From Cornus controversa (Eukaryota > Streptophyta > Magnoliopsida > Cornales > Cornaceae): a stretch of 64,000 nt of DNA. Position numbers and translations under genes: made by a program. This document shows positions 47,913 to 60,365 of this stretch, one piece after another. The notes under the pieces were generated by a model. It was given only the letters and a program-made list of their open reading frames with translations, searched no databases and was not told the origin of the DNA. Position 1 is the first letter of the stretch. The number at the start of each line of letters is the position of its first letter. The stretch is from assembly GCA_026545225.1 (NCBI GenBank), contig CM048845.1, positions 93,436,533-93,500,532 of the forward strand, written 5' to 3'.

Positions 47913-50900
47913 ATGAGGGCAACGGCTTTCAACCACTGTAACCACCCATCGTCAACCTTCTCCTCCACTCGCTTTTCCCGCCAATTCAGCTTCCCCAATC
48001 AATCACCATGTCTAGGGTTCATAAGCTTAAAAGGTAAAAGCACAACAGCATTTCGATTATCGAACTAGCCCCAATTAGTTGATGTCTCTCTCTCTCTTCT
48101 ATTTATTGTTTATCTTATATATATATATGCAGGTCAGGAATTGTATATAGGGAAGCGCATACACTCAACTCTTGGAGCTATAAGTGGAGGCAAGAGAGCA
48201 ACAACGAAGTCGATTTTTTCATCATCGCCATGGGATGATAAACCCTACGAAGTTCTGCCCAGTGGGAAGAGAGCTTACTTGGATGAACAGGACATTATCA
48301 CATTTCTGGATCCTCCCAAAGAGCTCATCCCTTTGGATCCCTCTTCGTATAATCCTGCTGCTTATCTTTGGTAAGTTCTTCTATGTCTGTCCACACGCAC
48401 ACACTAAACATACATATATGTATTATTTTGATGTATTTTGTTCCAATGATTCTTTTGGTTGCTGAGAATTTGTGATAATTATAGTAATCTTCTTAAACTC
48501 ATTTGGGTTTTTGTTTATTTTATGGTATATAACTATTTTTTTATTTTTTTAAATCTGTGGTCCTGCTTTAAATTTGATTGCTTTGATCAGGAAAAAAATT
48601 GGTGATATCCCAGAGGAAAGACGGCATAGATTGCTGCACTTGCTAGAACCCAGGTAATCTCTCACTTAAGCATTTTGGCTTTTTGTATCTACCAGCTATC
48701 TAATAAATTATATTTTTTCCAGTTGGGTCATAATTCCATTTTATCCTATATGTTAGCTTGTTTATATATTATGAATAGGTACGTTATGTGGCATTGAGTA
48801 TTCAATATTTATCTTGTGTGTGGGTCTGTCTCTACTCTCTAGGTTTAGATTCATTAAAACCGAAAATATCAGGACATCAATGCATAGTTGATTGTCCGAG
48901 TGCCTTTCTAAGTTTTTGGGTGATTTGATTCAAACGTTAATGTGTTTGAATGTTTACCTTTAAAAAAAAAAAGTGTTTGCAGTGGATAATCTGTTCATTA
49001 ATGCATGGGCAAAAGAATTTCTGGTGAAGTAAGAATGTCTTCCCCTTTTGTTTTTGTTGAATGCTCCTGTTGGCTACATGGGTTATAATAGGCTAATCCA
49101 ATATATATCCCATATATATAACCATGTCTTGTTGTCTCCAACATGGGTACTGTGCAGTTCTTGAAGTATATATGTGACATAGCTGAGACATCTAAGTTAC
49201 AAGTATGATACTAGAAAGGGGTTTTAGGCTTCAGTTTGGAATTACTGATATATCTTTCTTTTTTAAAAAAAATAAAATAAAATAAAATAAAAAATCAATG
49301 CAGGCTTATATCAAGAGCTTGGGAGATAGCTGGCACACGATATGAGGATCCTAATTTAGCAAAGAAAAGTTCGTCTAGTGTACTGCCTGATGGAGATGGT
49401 GTAACATTGCTTGAATTTTGGAATTGCCGAACAAGTGGAGGTAACTCATTGAAATTAAGCACTTCTTATTAAGTAGCAACTTGACTTTGGCAAGAAATAT
49501 GTATATATTCATGCTACAATAGAGTGCTTCATATGTTTGAATTGTGCTATACGCAAGGGATAGAACCTTGCAGAAGAAAGATTGCGAACTTTGCTGTCTT
49601 CTTCTCAGATTAGTATGAGTTATAGGAACTGTGGTACTCCCTCCAAATTAGTGTCCACTTTCCTTTTTGGGATGTTCCAGATTTTAACTTCTCCAAATTG
49701 TCTTTAAGTTTTGAAAATATTTTCAAATCAATAGAGTAAATGTTCAACTTTTGTTGCATTAATCTTGTAAAATTCAAGGGGCGGCACTTATCATGAGATG
49801 GAGATAGTATATTTTTCTCTCTAAAGTGGTAAAAATTTTGTGGCACCTGATAATAAAGAGTCATATCTGTTGATAAATTAAGATTTACCATGTATTGATA
49901 TACATAAATATACAAACTGTGCATCCCAAAGGAGAAAGAAATTTATGGAGTGATATTTGTTGGGGATTCAAACCTTATGAAAAATTGTCACGTGAATATC
50001 AATTGAGAAGAAATGTAAAATCAACCTCAAAATTTCAATTCATTTTGTGGAGCTATTGGTGATAATTGCTATCAAGTCAATTATTATTATTTTTTTCGAT
50101 GTTATCTACGTTTTGCTTCTTTGTTATGAAAAAGTTAGTATGGAAGCTACATACGTAAGTTTTATAATCTTCCCAAAAGAAGCGGGTTTCTCTCTTGGGA
50201 AAAGAGTTTTCAGTGACCATGACCTGACCATTAGACAATCTAGTGCAGAGATATAGAGAGAATGTTTATGATTTGACATACAGATGGTTCTATTTTATGT
50301 TTTGTGAAGTGGCTAAGCGTCACCAAGGAGTGTCAGAGTGGAGAAAGGTCAATTGAAAATTGTTTCAGGTTTTCTATACATTGAGATTAAAGCTGGATAA
50401 TTGTGGTTGGCCAAAAAAATGCAAGGGCACATCTTGTTGATGCAATGAGATTAGTTACACAAACTCCACAGGATGATTGATGTTATGAGAACCTGATAAC
50501 GGGAAGGCAAAATATATAAAAACTGAGTTATCTATCAAGAAAAGGAGATAGTGAGTTGCCCGGTTTTAGAGTGGAAAATTGAAGAAAAGAACTAAGTGAG
50601 AAACTCATAGGCTTATTTTTACCATAAAATTAGATTAACGTAAGAAATACCTATCTATATCTTAAAACATGTTGGATATGCATGCTTCTTTTTGCTATGC
50701 ATTTCTTTATTTTATATGCCTTGAATCTCTTACTACTGATAGCTCCTAATCGTATATAAATGTTACTGTGTATGTTTGAGTATTGTTACATTTTACTTGT
50801 AGTACTTCCATTAATAACTTGATTATGTCTAGTTACTATTAAGCCATTAAAGTATTCATGAAATTTATGACATTTGAACATTGTAAAATAGGGCCGGTGC

Positions 50901-53900
50901 CGATTGCTTGGATAAATTTCTTCAAGAAGGTGAATTCTCCATTTTTGGGAAGTTTTTAAGCCATAATTATATTCATTTTCTTTTCTTCTGTTCATTATTA
51001 CATGGAAAACTTAGGCTTATTCTTTTCTTTTTACTTTTTGGCATTTGTCAGGCTATATTTCGTTGCAAGGATGGGAAGACATATGGACGATTAATTGGTA
51101 ATGCTTTTTTTTAATCTTTTTTGTATCATAATACGTTCTGGATTGCTCATACCCTCATTTACATGAAAATATTCATTTCTAATCAATTTCTGCATCATTT
51201 CTTAACTTTGAATTAGGCTGGCCTTGGTCACATATCCTATTCTTGGTGACGTTCCTACCATGGGATTGCAATTTACCCCTCTTATTTGGAAGCTTATGTT
51301 GCAATTTTCTTGTGATGTAGTCTATTGAATTTGTAAAGACACTTAAAAAGATGTGTGTGTTTGTATTTTGATATGCAATGCAGTTAGAAATTTCCACCAT
51401 GCATTATTTCATAATATATCAAATGAAAATTTGATTTCTGATATGATGTCATTTTAAACTACAAGGTTACTTAGATAACATTCATTTGCTCAGAACTTCC
51501 GGGAAAAAAAAAAATTCATTTGCTCAGTCTTTATCATATTATAATTTAAGATAAACAAAACCTAATTATTCCACTCCATGATTAGATTAAATTTCCACAA
51601 TGCCTCACAAGATAATTTAGTTTAGTTGACAAAGAGATTCCTCACATGATATTAGATCTTGGTGGTTTTAGGTTTTAAGATCGCACTGGATTGTGTGATT
51701 CATGTTTGCAATTTTCCTTCCATCTTAACCTTGTGTTTCTCTTGGGTGGGAAGGTTTTATAAGCCCCTTCTAGTAATTATCTTCTTGGTATCTGTAATGA
51801 TTTCCTTTTGATCCATAAACAATGGAGGTCCATCCGAATTCCACACCCTTGAGTCAAGACTTTCTTGGGAAAGACTACTTTAGTAAAAAAGGCTATCACC
51901 CAATGCTAGTTTGGTCAGTGAGGGTGCTGGATGGGGTACACTTTGACATTACTCGTACTAAGTGACTGCCCAAACACATATAAACTCAACTCAACAAAGT
52001 CTTCCCAACTATATGAATCTTGTTTCGTCTTGCCGCTCTATCTAATGCCATATCCTGAGTTAAACAACATGTTATCATATCTTTTCTAAATATCTCAACC
52101 CATGTTAGTTCGGTCTTCCCCTTCCCCTAGCATTACCCTCAACAATACGTCACTTTATCTAACTTATGTAGTTATTGGTTGTCGCTGGTGGTGGCCAAAT
52201 CATTTTAGCTGGTTTCTCTCATTTTATCTCTTATAAGTGCTCCTTTAACCATCCCATGAATGTGATTATAAGAATCAAACACGTATTTTCACCTTTTTTT
52301 CCTGAGCTTTGACTTAATTTCTTTTTAGATTTCCACTTATCCTTTCAGCACCTTGAACAAAATTATTCATCCTTAGTAGCGGTAGTTCAGTAATTGATCT
52401 TTGTTATACATGACTAAACCATCTTTATGACAGGAGGAATGGTGGGAGGAGCGAGAGGAGTAGCGGAGGTAGGAGGGGGGAGGGGGGGGGGGGGGTGGGG
52501 GGAGAGTTGGTGTGTTTATGAAGCTTAAAATAGTGTCATGGAATGTCCGGGGGTTGAATGACTCGGACAAAAGGAGAGTGGTGAAGTCCTTGATCCGTAG
52601 GTGGGAGGTGCACATTGTATGCTTGCAAGAATCTAAGATGGCTGATGTGTTGGATGGGTTGATGAGGAGTCTGTGGGGAGGTAGCTTCATTGAATGGGAG
52701 GCTCTTGAAGCAGTAGGGACGTCGGGGGGTATTGTGGTTCTTTGGGATAAGAGATGGGTATCAAAAGTTGATATGTGGAAAATGAGGTCTTCTATCTCTC
52801 TTTTGTTTTCTTTGGAGGAAGATGGGTCCTACTTGATTTTCTCGGGGGTGTATGGACTGGAAGGAGATATAGAGAGGAGAGGGTTGTGGGGGGAGTTGGA
52901 GTCTGTCAAATTGAGGTGGTTGGGCTCGTGGTGTGTGGGAGGAGACTTTAATGAGATAAGGGATCCCAATGAGATATCTTCAAGGGGGAGAAGAACACCA
53001 GCTATGTTGGAGTTTTCCGAATTCATTGATGCTCATTAGCTCATTGACCTCCCAATGGAAGGTGCTCGTTATACTTGGTCTAGTGGGAAAGATCATCCTA
53101 CACTTTCTCGGCTGGACAAATTTTTAATCTCCGGTGATTTGGAGGAGAAGTTTCCGGATGTGGCGCAAGTAGCTTTGGCTAGAGCTATGTCGGATCACAT
53201 TCCCATTATTTTGGATTGGGGGGGGGGGTTGTTTAGTAGAGGGCGATCTACTTTCCGGTTTGAGTACATGTGGTTAAAAGTGGAGGGCGTCAAGGATAGA
53301 GTTCAAAATTGGTGGGTAAGTTATGCTTGTAGGGGCAACCCAAGCTTCCGTTTGGCACATAAACTAAAGCGGTTAAAGGAAGATATTAAAAAGTGAAACA
53401 AGGAGGTCTTCGGTAACCTGAATTGGCGTAAAGCTAGAGCTCTCTTTGAAATCTCAGAACTTGATTGTAAGGAGGGGGAAGGGGGCTTTAGTGACATGGA
53501 GGCATGCAGAAGGGAGGAGTGCAAGGCTGAGTTTGGGGAGATTGCGGTGATGGAGGAAATTTCTTGGAGACAGAAGTTTAGAGCTCTGTGGTTAAAAGAA
53601 GGGGATCGGAATACTAAATTCTTCCATATACTTGCGAATGCTCACAGAAGGGGAAATCATATAGGCAGGATCCGCATTGATGGGAACTTGCTAACTAGAG
53701 CGACAGACATTCAGAGAGGGATTGTGACTTATTGTCAGCAGCTTTATACAGAAACCTCTAGGCACAGGCTTCTTCTTGGTGGTCTTGAGTTCGCAGGTAT
53801 ATCAGAGGAGGATAGGGTTTGGGTGGAGAGGCCCTTTGAGGAGGAGGAGGTGGTGGAGGCTTTGAGGAGTTGTGCCGGGGACAAAGAACCTGGGCCTGAT

Positions 53901-56900
53901 GGCTTCACAATGGCTTTCATGCATCAGAACTGGGAAGTGGTTAAAAGCTGAAGTGATGGAGGCCCTTAGCGAGTTCCACTCAACAGGGTACTTTGAGAGA
54001 AGCCTTAATGCATCTTTTATCACCCTTATCCCAAAGAAGGGTGGAGCTATTCATGCTAGGGATTTTAGGCCAATTAGCTTGGTGTGTGTCATTTACAAGC
54101 TTTTTGCTAAAATTCTAGCTAATCGGTTGAGGAGGGTTTTGGATGTGGTGATCTCAGACACTTGGAATTCTTTTGTGAGAGGTGAATAGATTCTGGATTC
54201 AGTGCTGATTGCCAGTGAGTGTGTGGAGGCAAGGATTAGAAGCGGTATGCAGAGAATTGTATGCAAGTTGGACATTGAAAATGCATATAATCATGTGAGC
54301 TGGGATTTCTTGCTGTATATATTAGAGAAGATGAGATTTGAGCTTAGATGGAGAAGATGGATTCACCAATGTATTTCGACAGTTCGGATCTTAGTTTTGG
54401 TGAATGGATCCCCAATTGGTTTCTTTCCTAGTTCTCGAGGCCTGAGGCAGGGTGATCCACTCTCTTCTTTCCTATTTATCATTGGCATAGAAGCCTTAAG
54501 TAGGATGTTGAAGAGAGCAGAGGATTTAGGGATTATCAGAGGATTTCTAGTAGGGAGAGAGCCTAATCATTTAGTGGTGCCACATCTTCTCTATGCAGAT
54601 GATACCATTGTCTTTTGTGATGCGAGGGAGGATCAATTGAGGCATTTGAAATACATTTTGATATGCTTTCAGGCAGTGTCTGGCCTGAAAATTAATATCG
54701 AAAAGAGCGAGTTGATGCTAGTCGGGGCAGTAGGGGAAATTTACAAGTTTGTTGACATACTTGGTTGTGGAGTTGGTTTATTTCCAACCTTGTATTTGGG
54801 GATGCCATTGGGAGCTTTGTCGAGGATGGTTTCATTTGGGATCCAGTGATAGAGCAGTTTGAGAGGAGGCTTGCTGGTTGGAAGAAACAGTATCTATCGA
54901 AAGGAGGGCACATTACTCTCATGAAAAGTAGTAAGGAGACTAGAGGATTCAAAGTAAGTTTTTGTGGGGTGGTTTAGGGGATGAGTTCAAATTCCACTTG
55001 GTGAGCTGGGGAAAGGTGTGTACCTTGATTCAGAAAGGGGGATTGGGAATAAGGATGTTGAAATTGTTCAGTAAGGTGTTGTTGGGCAAATGCAAATGGC
55101 TTAGGCGTTTTGGAGATGAGAGATCCAGATTGTGGAGGAAGGTTATTGTTAGTCGGAGTGAGAAAGGAGTTGGTGGTTGGTGGTCTACGGAGATGAACTT
55201 TCCCGTGGGGGTGGGGGTTTGGAAATGTATTCGAAAAGGTTGGGATGAGTTCTCCAAACACATTCGATTTAAGGTGAGAAATGGGAGACATATCAGTTTC
55301 TGGGAGGACATGTGGTGCAGGGAAATATCTTTGGCCTGTAAGTTCCCTAGACTATTCAGGATTGCTACGAACATGTAAGCCTTAGTTGCCGACTGTTATC
55401 AGCTTGATAGCGGAAGATTGACTTGGGATGTGCTCTTTCGTAGGGCATTCCATGATTCGGAGCTTATAGAGGTAGAGGAGTTTTTAGCCCTTTTGTATAG
55501 TCAAGTGGTTGAGGGGGAGGGGATGAATGAGATGGTATGGATGGGCTCCAAGAGGGGAACCTTTGAGGTTCATTCCTTCTATAGAATCCTCTCGAATTTC
55601 ACAGGTCCCATCTTCCCTTGGAAGGCAATTTGGAGAACAAAGGCCCCCTTGAAGGTGGCCTTCTTTATTTGGACAGCTATCTTAGGCAAGATTCTTACCA
55701 TAGCTAACCTTAGGAGAAGGGGTCGAATTATGGTGAATTGGTGTTGCATGTGCAAGAGGTCGGAGGAAACGGTGAACCATCTTCTTTTACGTTGTTCAGT
55801 GGCGAGAGACGTTTGGTCTATGTTCTTGGCTGCATTTGGTATAGCCTGGGTGTTTCTCAGTTCCACGGTGGATATGATTGAGGCTTGAGAGGGTGTACAG
55901 TGGATAGCCGAGCCAGAGAAGCTTGGAGGGCCACTCCCCTTTGTTTATGGTGGGGCTTGTGGCAAGAGAGGAATAGGAGGCGCTTTGAGGATGTGGAGTC
56001 TCCTATTTGGTCTCTTAAATACAATATATTGAGTTTTTTTATTTTTTTGGGTAAACGGGAAAAATTGTACATCGGGTGGTCAAGTTGTGGACTTTATTGA
56101 TAGTTTAAGCTATTAGTTGGCCATGTTTGGCTTTTTGTAGTTTCTTGGGAGCGCTTTCCTCTTGAGCGCCTTTTAATGAATTATTATTTATCAAAAAAAA
56201 AAAAGATTGTTGATGTAAAGGCACTCTATTATGTCTTGCCACTTCTAAGTATTTAGGTAAGGCATGAACATAATACTTGGATATAATTCTCATAAATGGA
56301 TAAAGTTTTTGCTAGGGCTTCGCTCACATAATTTTAAAGACATGAAATGAAATGGTGCATGGTACTATTAGAATCTAGCGAATTTCTTAGAAGTTTGGTT
56401 CTTAAAATATTCGTTAGAATCTAGCCACTTTCTTATATTTGGGATTCTTGAATGGATGTTGTGGATCTTATAATGATTTCATGGTTATAACTAGGAGCTA
56501 CATGGCAGGTAAACAAGTCTTATAGTGTTAGGTATTGTGTCTCAAATTCCTAGTCTAATTAGCTTTCTATTTTAGAGTTGTATTTTGTTAGAAAATTTAT
56601 TGTTAGGCAAGTCTTGGGCTCCAAGGGATTGTAATCCTTGTCCAACAAGGAATTGGGTTTAGGACTCTATAAATAGATACCTAGGTATAGGTTGAGACTT
56701 AAGAGTTGAGAGAGATGTAGTCTCATGAGGGAGTTGGTGGGTAAAGGGAGTTGATCTGGTGTTTTGTATTCTACTATTGTAATACCTTTACATGATCATA
56801 GTGGATTTTTTTCTCATCCGTGGATGTGGCTGGATTTGGCCAAACCACGTAAATCTTGTGTTTGTGTTTGATTGTTCTATTGGCTTTCATTGGATCTCTG

Positions 56901-59339
56901 TGCTCGCGCACTTCTGCTGCCCCAACATATAGCTCTTTTAATTAGAATTTTATTTGTATCATAAAACGGTTTTTTTGCTCCTATCTTTTGTTTTTCAGTT
57001 AATGTCCTTCATTTTTAGATGGTATAGTGGCTGAATAGATTATGTATAACAATAAAACTTCATGAAACAAACTAGTTAAAACACTTTTTTTTTCTCTTTG
57101 GTTCTTTGTTTTTTTCTTTTTTCTTTTTAAGATTGTTTTGTTATCTTCAACTTTTGGCTAATTTTACATTTTAGCCCAAGTTACCTAAAAAGGAAAAAGA
57201 AAGAATTACCTGAAACATTATTGTGGTTATGTCATTGCTTGTATGCTAAATTATATATTTTCTGGATTTGATACTTAATTTTCTTTAACTCAATCTATTA
57301 GTAAATGTCTCTCTTCCTAACAAACTTAAAATTCTTAGGTGGATCAGTTACATCTGGATTTGCAAATTCATTTTGTCCATTGTATTTCATGGTGGGAAAA
57401 GTTAATGAAGTGATGTCAACAGAGCAGCCTTGTGATTTTGCCTATGAATTTGGGGATGGACTCTTGGATCTCCATGATTATCCTCAAGGTTTCCCAACAC
57501 CAGGTGAGTAAATTCTTATACTATTTGATGCAACATGGTCGATTTTGGATACGGCTTATGGTATCTTATTGATTACCTATTTATGTATACATGCATTCTG
57601 GACTTGTAGTTGCATTATTGGTTCTTACATCCCATTTTTTGTTGAAGCTTTTACTCAACATAGTAAACAAAAATATGACTAGAGACCTTACTGCCTTGTA
57701 ATAACCTCATTCAGCCAGTGCATATCTTCAATATGTCACATATGACCTACTCGTTGACTGTGTGGACTTAAGGTGGACGGGCTAGTCAAGTTTGCATTTA
57801 GTCATGTAGATCATGTAAAACAGAATATGACTATAGAATTTACTGCATTGGAATATCAAGTACAGCCTGTACATATCTCCGAGGTGGTGCATCTATATCA
57901 AACATAACCAGATTGACTGAGCTGTTACCTAGAAATTTATTTTCTCAGTACATGCATTGACTGTGGACTTAAGCTGGATGGACTAGTCATATTTGCATTT
58001 AGTGTAGGTCATGAACATACTTAGGGCCACCGGTAGTTTTTATGGTGCGTCATCACAATGGAGATGGTGATGTTGAGTTGCAGAATAAGTAATTGGATCC
58101 ATTTGGTCCTTGAAAGTGAGTAGATTTTCTTGTCTTGGTTAGACAAACGTCCTTAACTGGGAAGAATTGTTGGAGCATTTTGATGCAAATAAAGAGTGGT
58201 GCCTTGAAATGTCTCTTCTTAAAGCAGTAAGATGGACTAGAAATTTAATAATCTAATAATGTCTCAAAATTACGGTCTTTGTTGGCTGCACTCTCTTTTC
58301 TTTGTCCAATTCCATCTATCAATTAAGACTTGTTACAGCAGATAGAGGGTTGTCCCTTGTATAATATAATTTCTAATCACTTGATTTTTCCTAGAATGAC
58401 TTTTAGAATTCCCACAGAGCATTAATAACATTTTAGCATTTTACCACTTCCCTAAGCTAACCCTTAGTAGTTCCAAATCTTTATTGATACTTCTATAGAA
58501 ACAAGGATGAACTTTAACTTCGTTAACAAAAAGAGCGATTTCAAGGCACCATTCTTTACTTGCATCAATGCCCTCACACAACATTAATAACATTATACAA
58601 CATCCCTAAGCTAACACTTAGTAGGTACAAATCTTAATTGATACTTTTATAAAAACAAGGATGAACATTGACTTCGTTAACAAAAGAGACATTTCAAGGC
58701 AACAATCTTTACTTGCATCAATTCCCCCACACAACATTAAAAACATTTTACCACTTCCCTAAGCTAACACTTAGTAGTTCCAAATCTTAATTTCTTAGTA
58801 CCCAAAAACAAGAATGACTCTTTGATTTTTTTCAAGAGATTTTCCAGAACCCCAGTAATTATTTGCATCACATTTGAACAAACAAAATAAACATTGTTTA
58901 AAATCTTGTGTTTCATTAGTTCCACGATACTGTTCGCATAGGTAGGATACCTGCTCCTGGAAATCCATTTATGGAACTGATAAGAAGCCTGTCTTGAATT
59001 TGGGAAACCATTTGATCTAAAAGTAACAGGGAATGAATATTTCTACAGTACTGTTTTTAAATTAAGAAGAGATTCCAATGTTTTTGTGACATCTTGTTAT
59101 GTTGCTCTCGTGTTATTGGTTCAGTGTTGCCTCATTGTTAATAGTACTTCTTTACATATGCAGTGAAACATCCATGGCCCTTCAACGATCAGGTTGTTAT
59201 ATATGTTCGTCACGTCGGACTAGGAGTATTAGTAGGGCAAGCCTGGCAAGAAGGAGAAGCATTGGAAAAAGTGCCCCAAAAGTTGTGTGGTGAGTTCTTA
59301 ATGGTGAAAGATTATGCTGCTTTTGTAGAAAATCGGTAG
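47913..59339 (+). CDS. conserved plant protein of unknown function, probably plastid-targeted
   Basis: Eight exons: 47913-48033, 48133-48370, 48591-48653, 49304-49440, 50892-50929, 51052-51097, 57339-57503, 59164-59339. All junctions are GT-AG, phases agree, and the sum is 984 nt = 327 aa plus TAG. The start is the ATG in [14 protein letters not shown]. The first ~50 residues are rich in Ser, Arg, Phe and Pro and lack acidic residues until well after residue 35, like a chloroplast transit peptide. Conserved-looking blocks follow: [53 protein letters not shown], and near the end [18 protein letters not shown] with GQAWQEG. I do not recognise an enzymatic motif or family name. Intron 6 is 6.2 kb and holds a LINE and a solo LTR in sense orientation; intron 7 holds tandem repeats. 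The perfect frame closure says it is intact despite the insertions. Confidence 0.85.
52430..56215 (+). mobile_element. LINE (L1-type) in intron 6 of gene 5
   Basis: About 3.8 kb of a plant non-LTR retrotransposon in the same orientation as the host gene. It starts with a purine-rich, almost pure-G leader (G-runs at about 52471-52501), then a near-complete ORF2, then an A-run at about 56201-56212 after TTATTATTTATC. No ORF1 was found upstream, so it is probably 5'-truncated. I could not identify a target-site duplication by eye: the bases after the tail (GATTGTTGATG) have no obvious twin near 52430. Confidence 0.85.
52512..55888 (+). pseudogene. LINE ORF2: endonuclease, reverse transcriptase, zf-RVT
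   Basis: Domains in order. AP-type endonuclease, 52512-53230: [30 protein letters not shown]. Linker with [14 protein letters not shown] near 53590. Reverse transcriptase, 53870-54850: [22 protein letters not shown], and the catalytic YADD at about 54594. Zinc-binding domain, 55540-55850: [28 protein letters not shown]. Breaks: stops at 53037 (TAG), 53394 (TGA, where family members usually have a KWNKEVFG-type Trp) and 54187 (TAG where QILDS is expected); a 1-base insertion in an A-run near 53944; a frameshift near 54800; further stops at 54977 and 55376. Two of the stops fit C-to-T-type changes. Inactive, but most residues are recognisable, so moderately young. Confidence 0.88.
56521..56932 (+). 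mobile_element. solo LTR (copia-like) with 5-bp TSD in intron 6
   Basis: A 402-bp unit, 56526-56927, begins TGTTAGGTATTG and ends CTGCCCCAACA (TGTT...AACA ends), flanked exactly by TATAG on both sides (56521-56525 and 56928-56932). CTCTATAAATAG at about 56667 is a TATA box. Downstream text (TTTTTTTCTCATCCGTGGATG, CCAAACCACGTAAATCTTGTG) resembles R/U5 of plant Ty1/copia LTRs; this classification is from memory. No internal region, so it arose by LTR-LTR recombination. Sense orientation relative to the host gene. Confidence 0.88.
57655..58022. repeat. diverged tandem duplication in intron 7, period ~152 bp
   Basis: AATATGACTAGAGACCTTAC near 57672 matches AATATGACTATAGAATTTAC near 57824, with colinear CAGCC-GT-CATATCT blocks following. 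The GACTGTG-GGACTTAAG-TGGA block (57755 and 57960) is spaced about 50 bp wider because of an indel. Confidence 0.7.
58135..58225 (-). repeat. inverted partial copy of the intron-7 tandem unit
   Basis: The reverse complement, GAGACATTTCAAGGCACCAC then TCTTTATTTGCATCAAAATG, matches the core of the 58430-58800 units (ATTTCAAGGCACCATTCTTT then ACTTGCATCAATG). It lies about 250-500 bp upstream in opposite orientation. Confidence 0.7.
58430..58800 (+). repeat. tandem repeat, ~154-bp unit, ~2.4 copies, in intron 7
   Basis: The string CCCTAAGCTAAC-CTTAGTAG recurs at about 58450, 58604 and 58757. Copies include ACAAGGATGAAC-TT-ACTTCG, CATTTCAAGGCA and CTTGCATCAAT blocks. Copy-to-copy difference is small (roughly one change in ten bases by eye), so the duplication is fairly recent. 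Confidence 0.85.
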
Positions 59340-59734
59340 AAGAAACTTTTTGATGTTCTTCCCACGAGTTTTGTTCAAAGCAGCCAACTAGTTATGCTTA
59401 GTGTCTGGAACTTCTTTTCAACTTTGACAAATAAAATCAACATGAAATGAGGTTATTAAAAGTGATTTTAAAAAGTTAAATATATGAGGTGAAATGACAT
59501 GTAATAGAAAAGCATCGAGAGAGAATTTATGTGGCCGACTCATTCATATAGGATTAAGACAAGGATAATGACGATAATTTATTCATATATAAATTTAAAA
59601 TAATAATTGTTTGTAATACTATATATATATACACACACACACACACTTCTGTTTTAAAGAAATTTTAAGCATCTCCCAACAATCATTCTGTCATATTATA
59701 CTTAAAAAATCATATTTCAATTTTCAAGAATTGT
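59340..59734. other. 3' flank of gene 5, AT-rich
   Basis: Includes the probable 3' UTR; AATAAAATC at about 59429 is a possible poly(A) signal 90 nt after the stop. A TA/CA microsatellite lies at about 59620-59646. Confidence 0.4.
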
Positions 59735-59902
59735 TAAATATGTTTATGTGAAACATCTAATAAGTATCGTATACATGTCAAAATATTTAAAAGTATTGAA
59801 TACATCTTAGAAATAAAAAAATATTTTAAATTATGAATGCATTTAAAAAGTATTGTATACATGAATATCCAATGAGTGTCGATATCTAACACAAACACGA
59901 AA
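59735..59902. repeat. dispersed 'GACAC...ATACGG' repeat, copy 3
   Basis: Shares AAATTATGAATG-TT and GAATATCCAATGAGTGTCGATAT with copy 2 (38170-38230). It is cut off at the LINE tail that begins at 59903. Confidence 0.6.
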
Positions 59903-60365
59903 TTTTTTTTTTCTTTCCAATTCATTAAAATAAAACTAACAAGAATACAACAAAGATAGGGCCACAACCCTCACAGGTCCCGGTTTAACAAAACACATTT
60001 CTAAAAATCAGAGACCAGAATAAGAAAATGAAAAAAATAAAAGAAACGGAGCAAAGCACCAAAAAAACAACAAACAACACCCCCACAAACACAAACACAA
60101 CTAACATAACAAACAAATCCTTACTGGATTTGTCTAAAGTACACCGCATATCACAAAATTGAAGGTCCACTAATACAACAGCCTCAACCACCACAGGTCT
60201 AGCAGTTGGAGAAGCAGACCAATGAGTTCGAGTTCCATAATGCAGAATTTGGTTTCGATTCCACCAAATGTGCCACACACAGAGTGAATAGCACTTTACA
60301 CAGCATTTGCTGCAATATAACCCCTTTAATTTAACAAGACTCCTCAACATGACTCGAACATGACA
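59903..60365 (-). pseudogene. LINE 3' relic with short zf-RVT remnant
   Basis: The minus strand ends in a poly(A) tail (T-run at 59903-59912) preceded by AATGAATTGGAAAG, an ordinary plant LINE 3' end. A 127-codon frame (60368-59985) contains CVWHIWWNRNQILHYG, the typical C-terminal HIW-RN motif of LINE zf-RVT domains. The remainder is decayed 3' UTR read as a hydrophobic frame. 5'-truncated; inserted into or next to the dispersed repeat at 59735-59902. Confidence 0.65.

Noticed and set aside
52373-52690. Minus frame with a poly-proline tract
   Set aside because: Antisense of the LINE's G-run leader.
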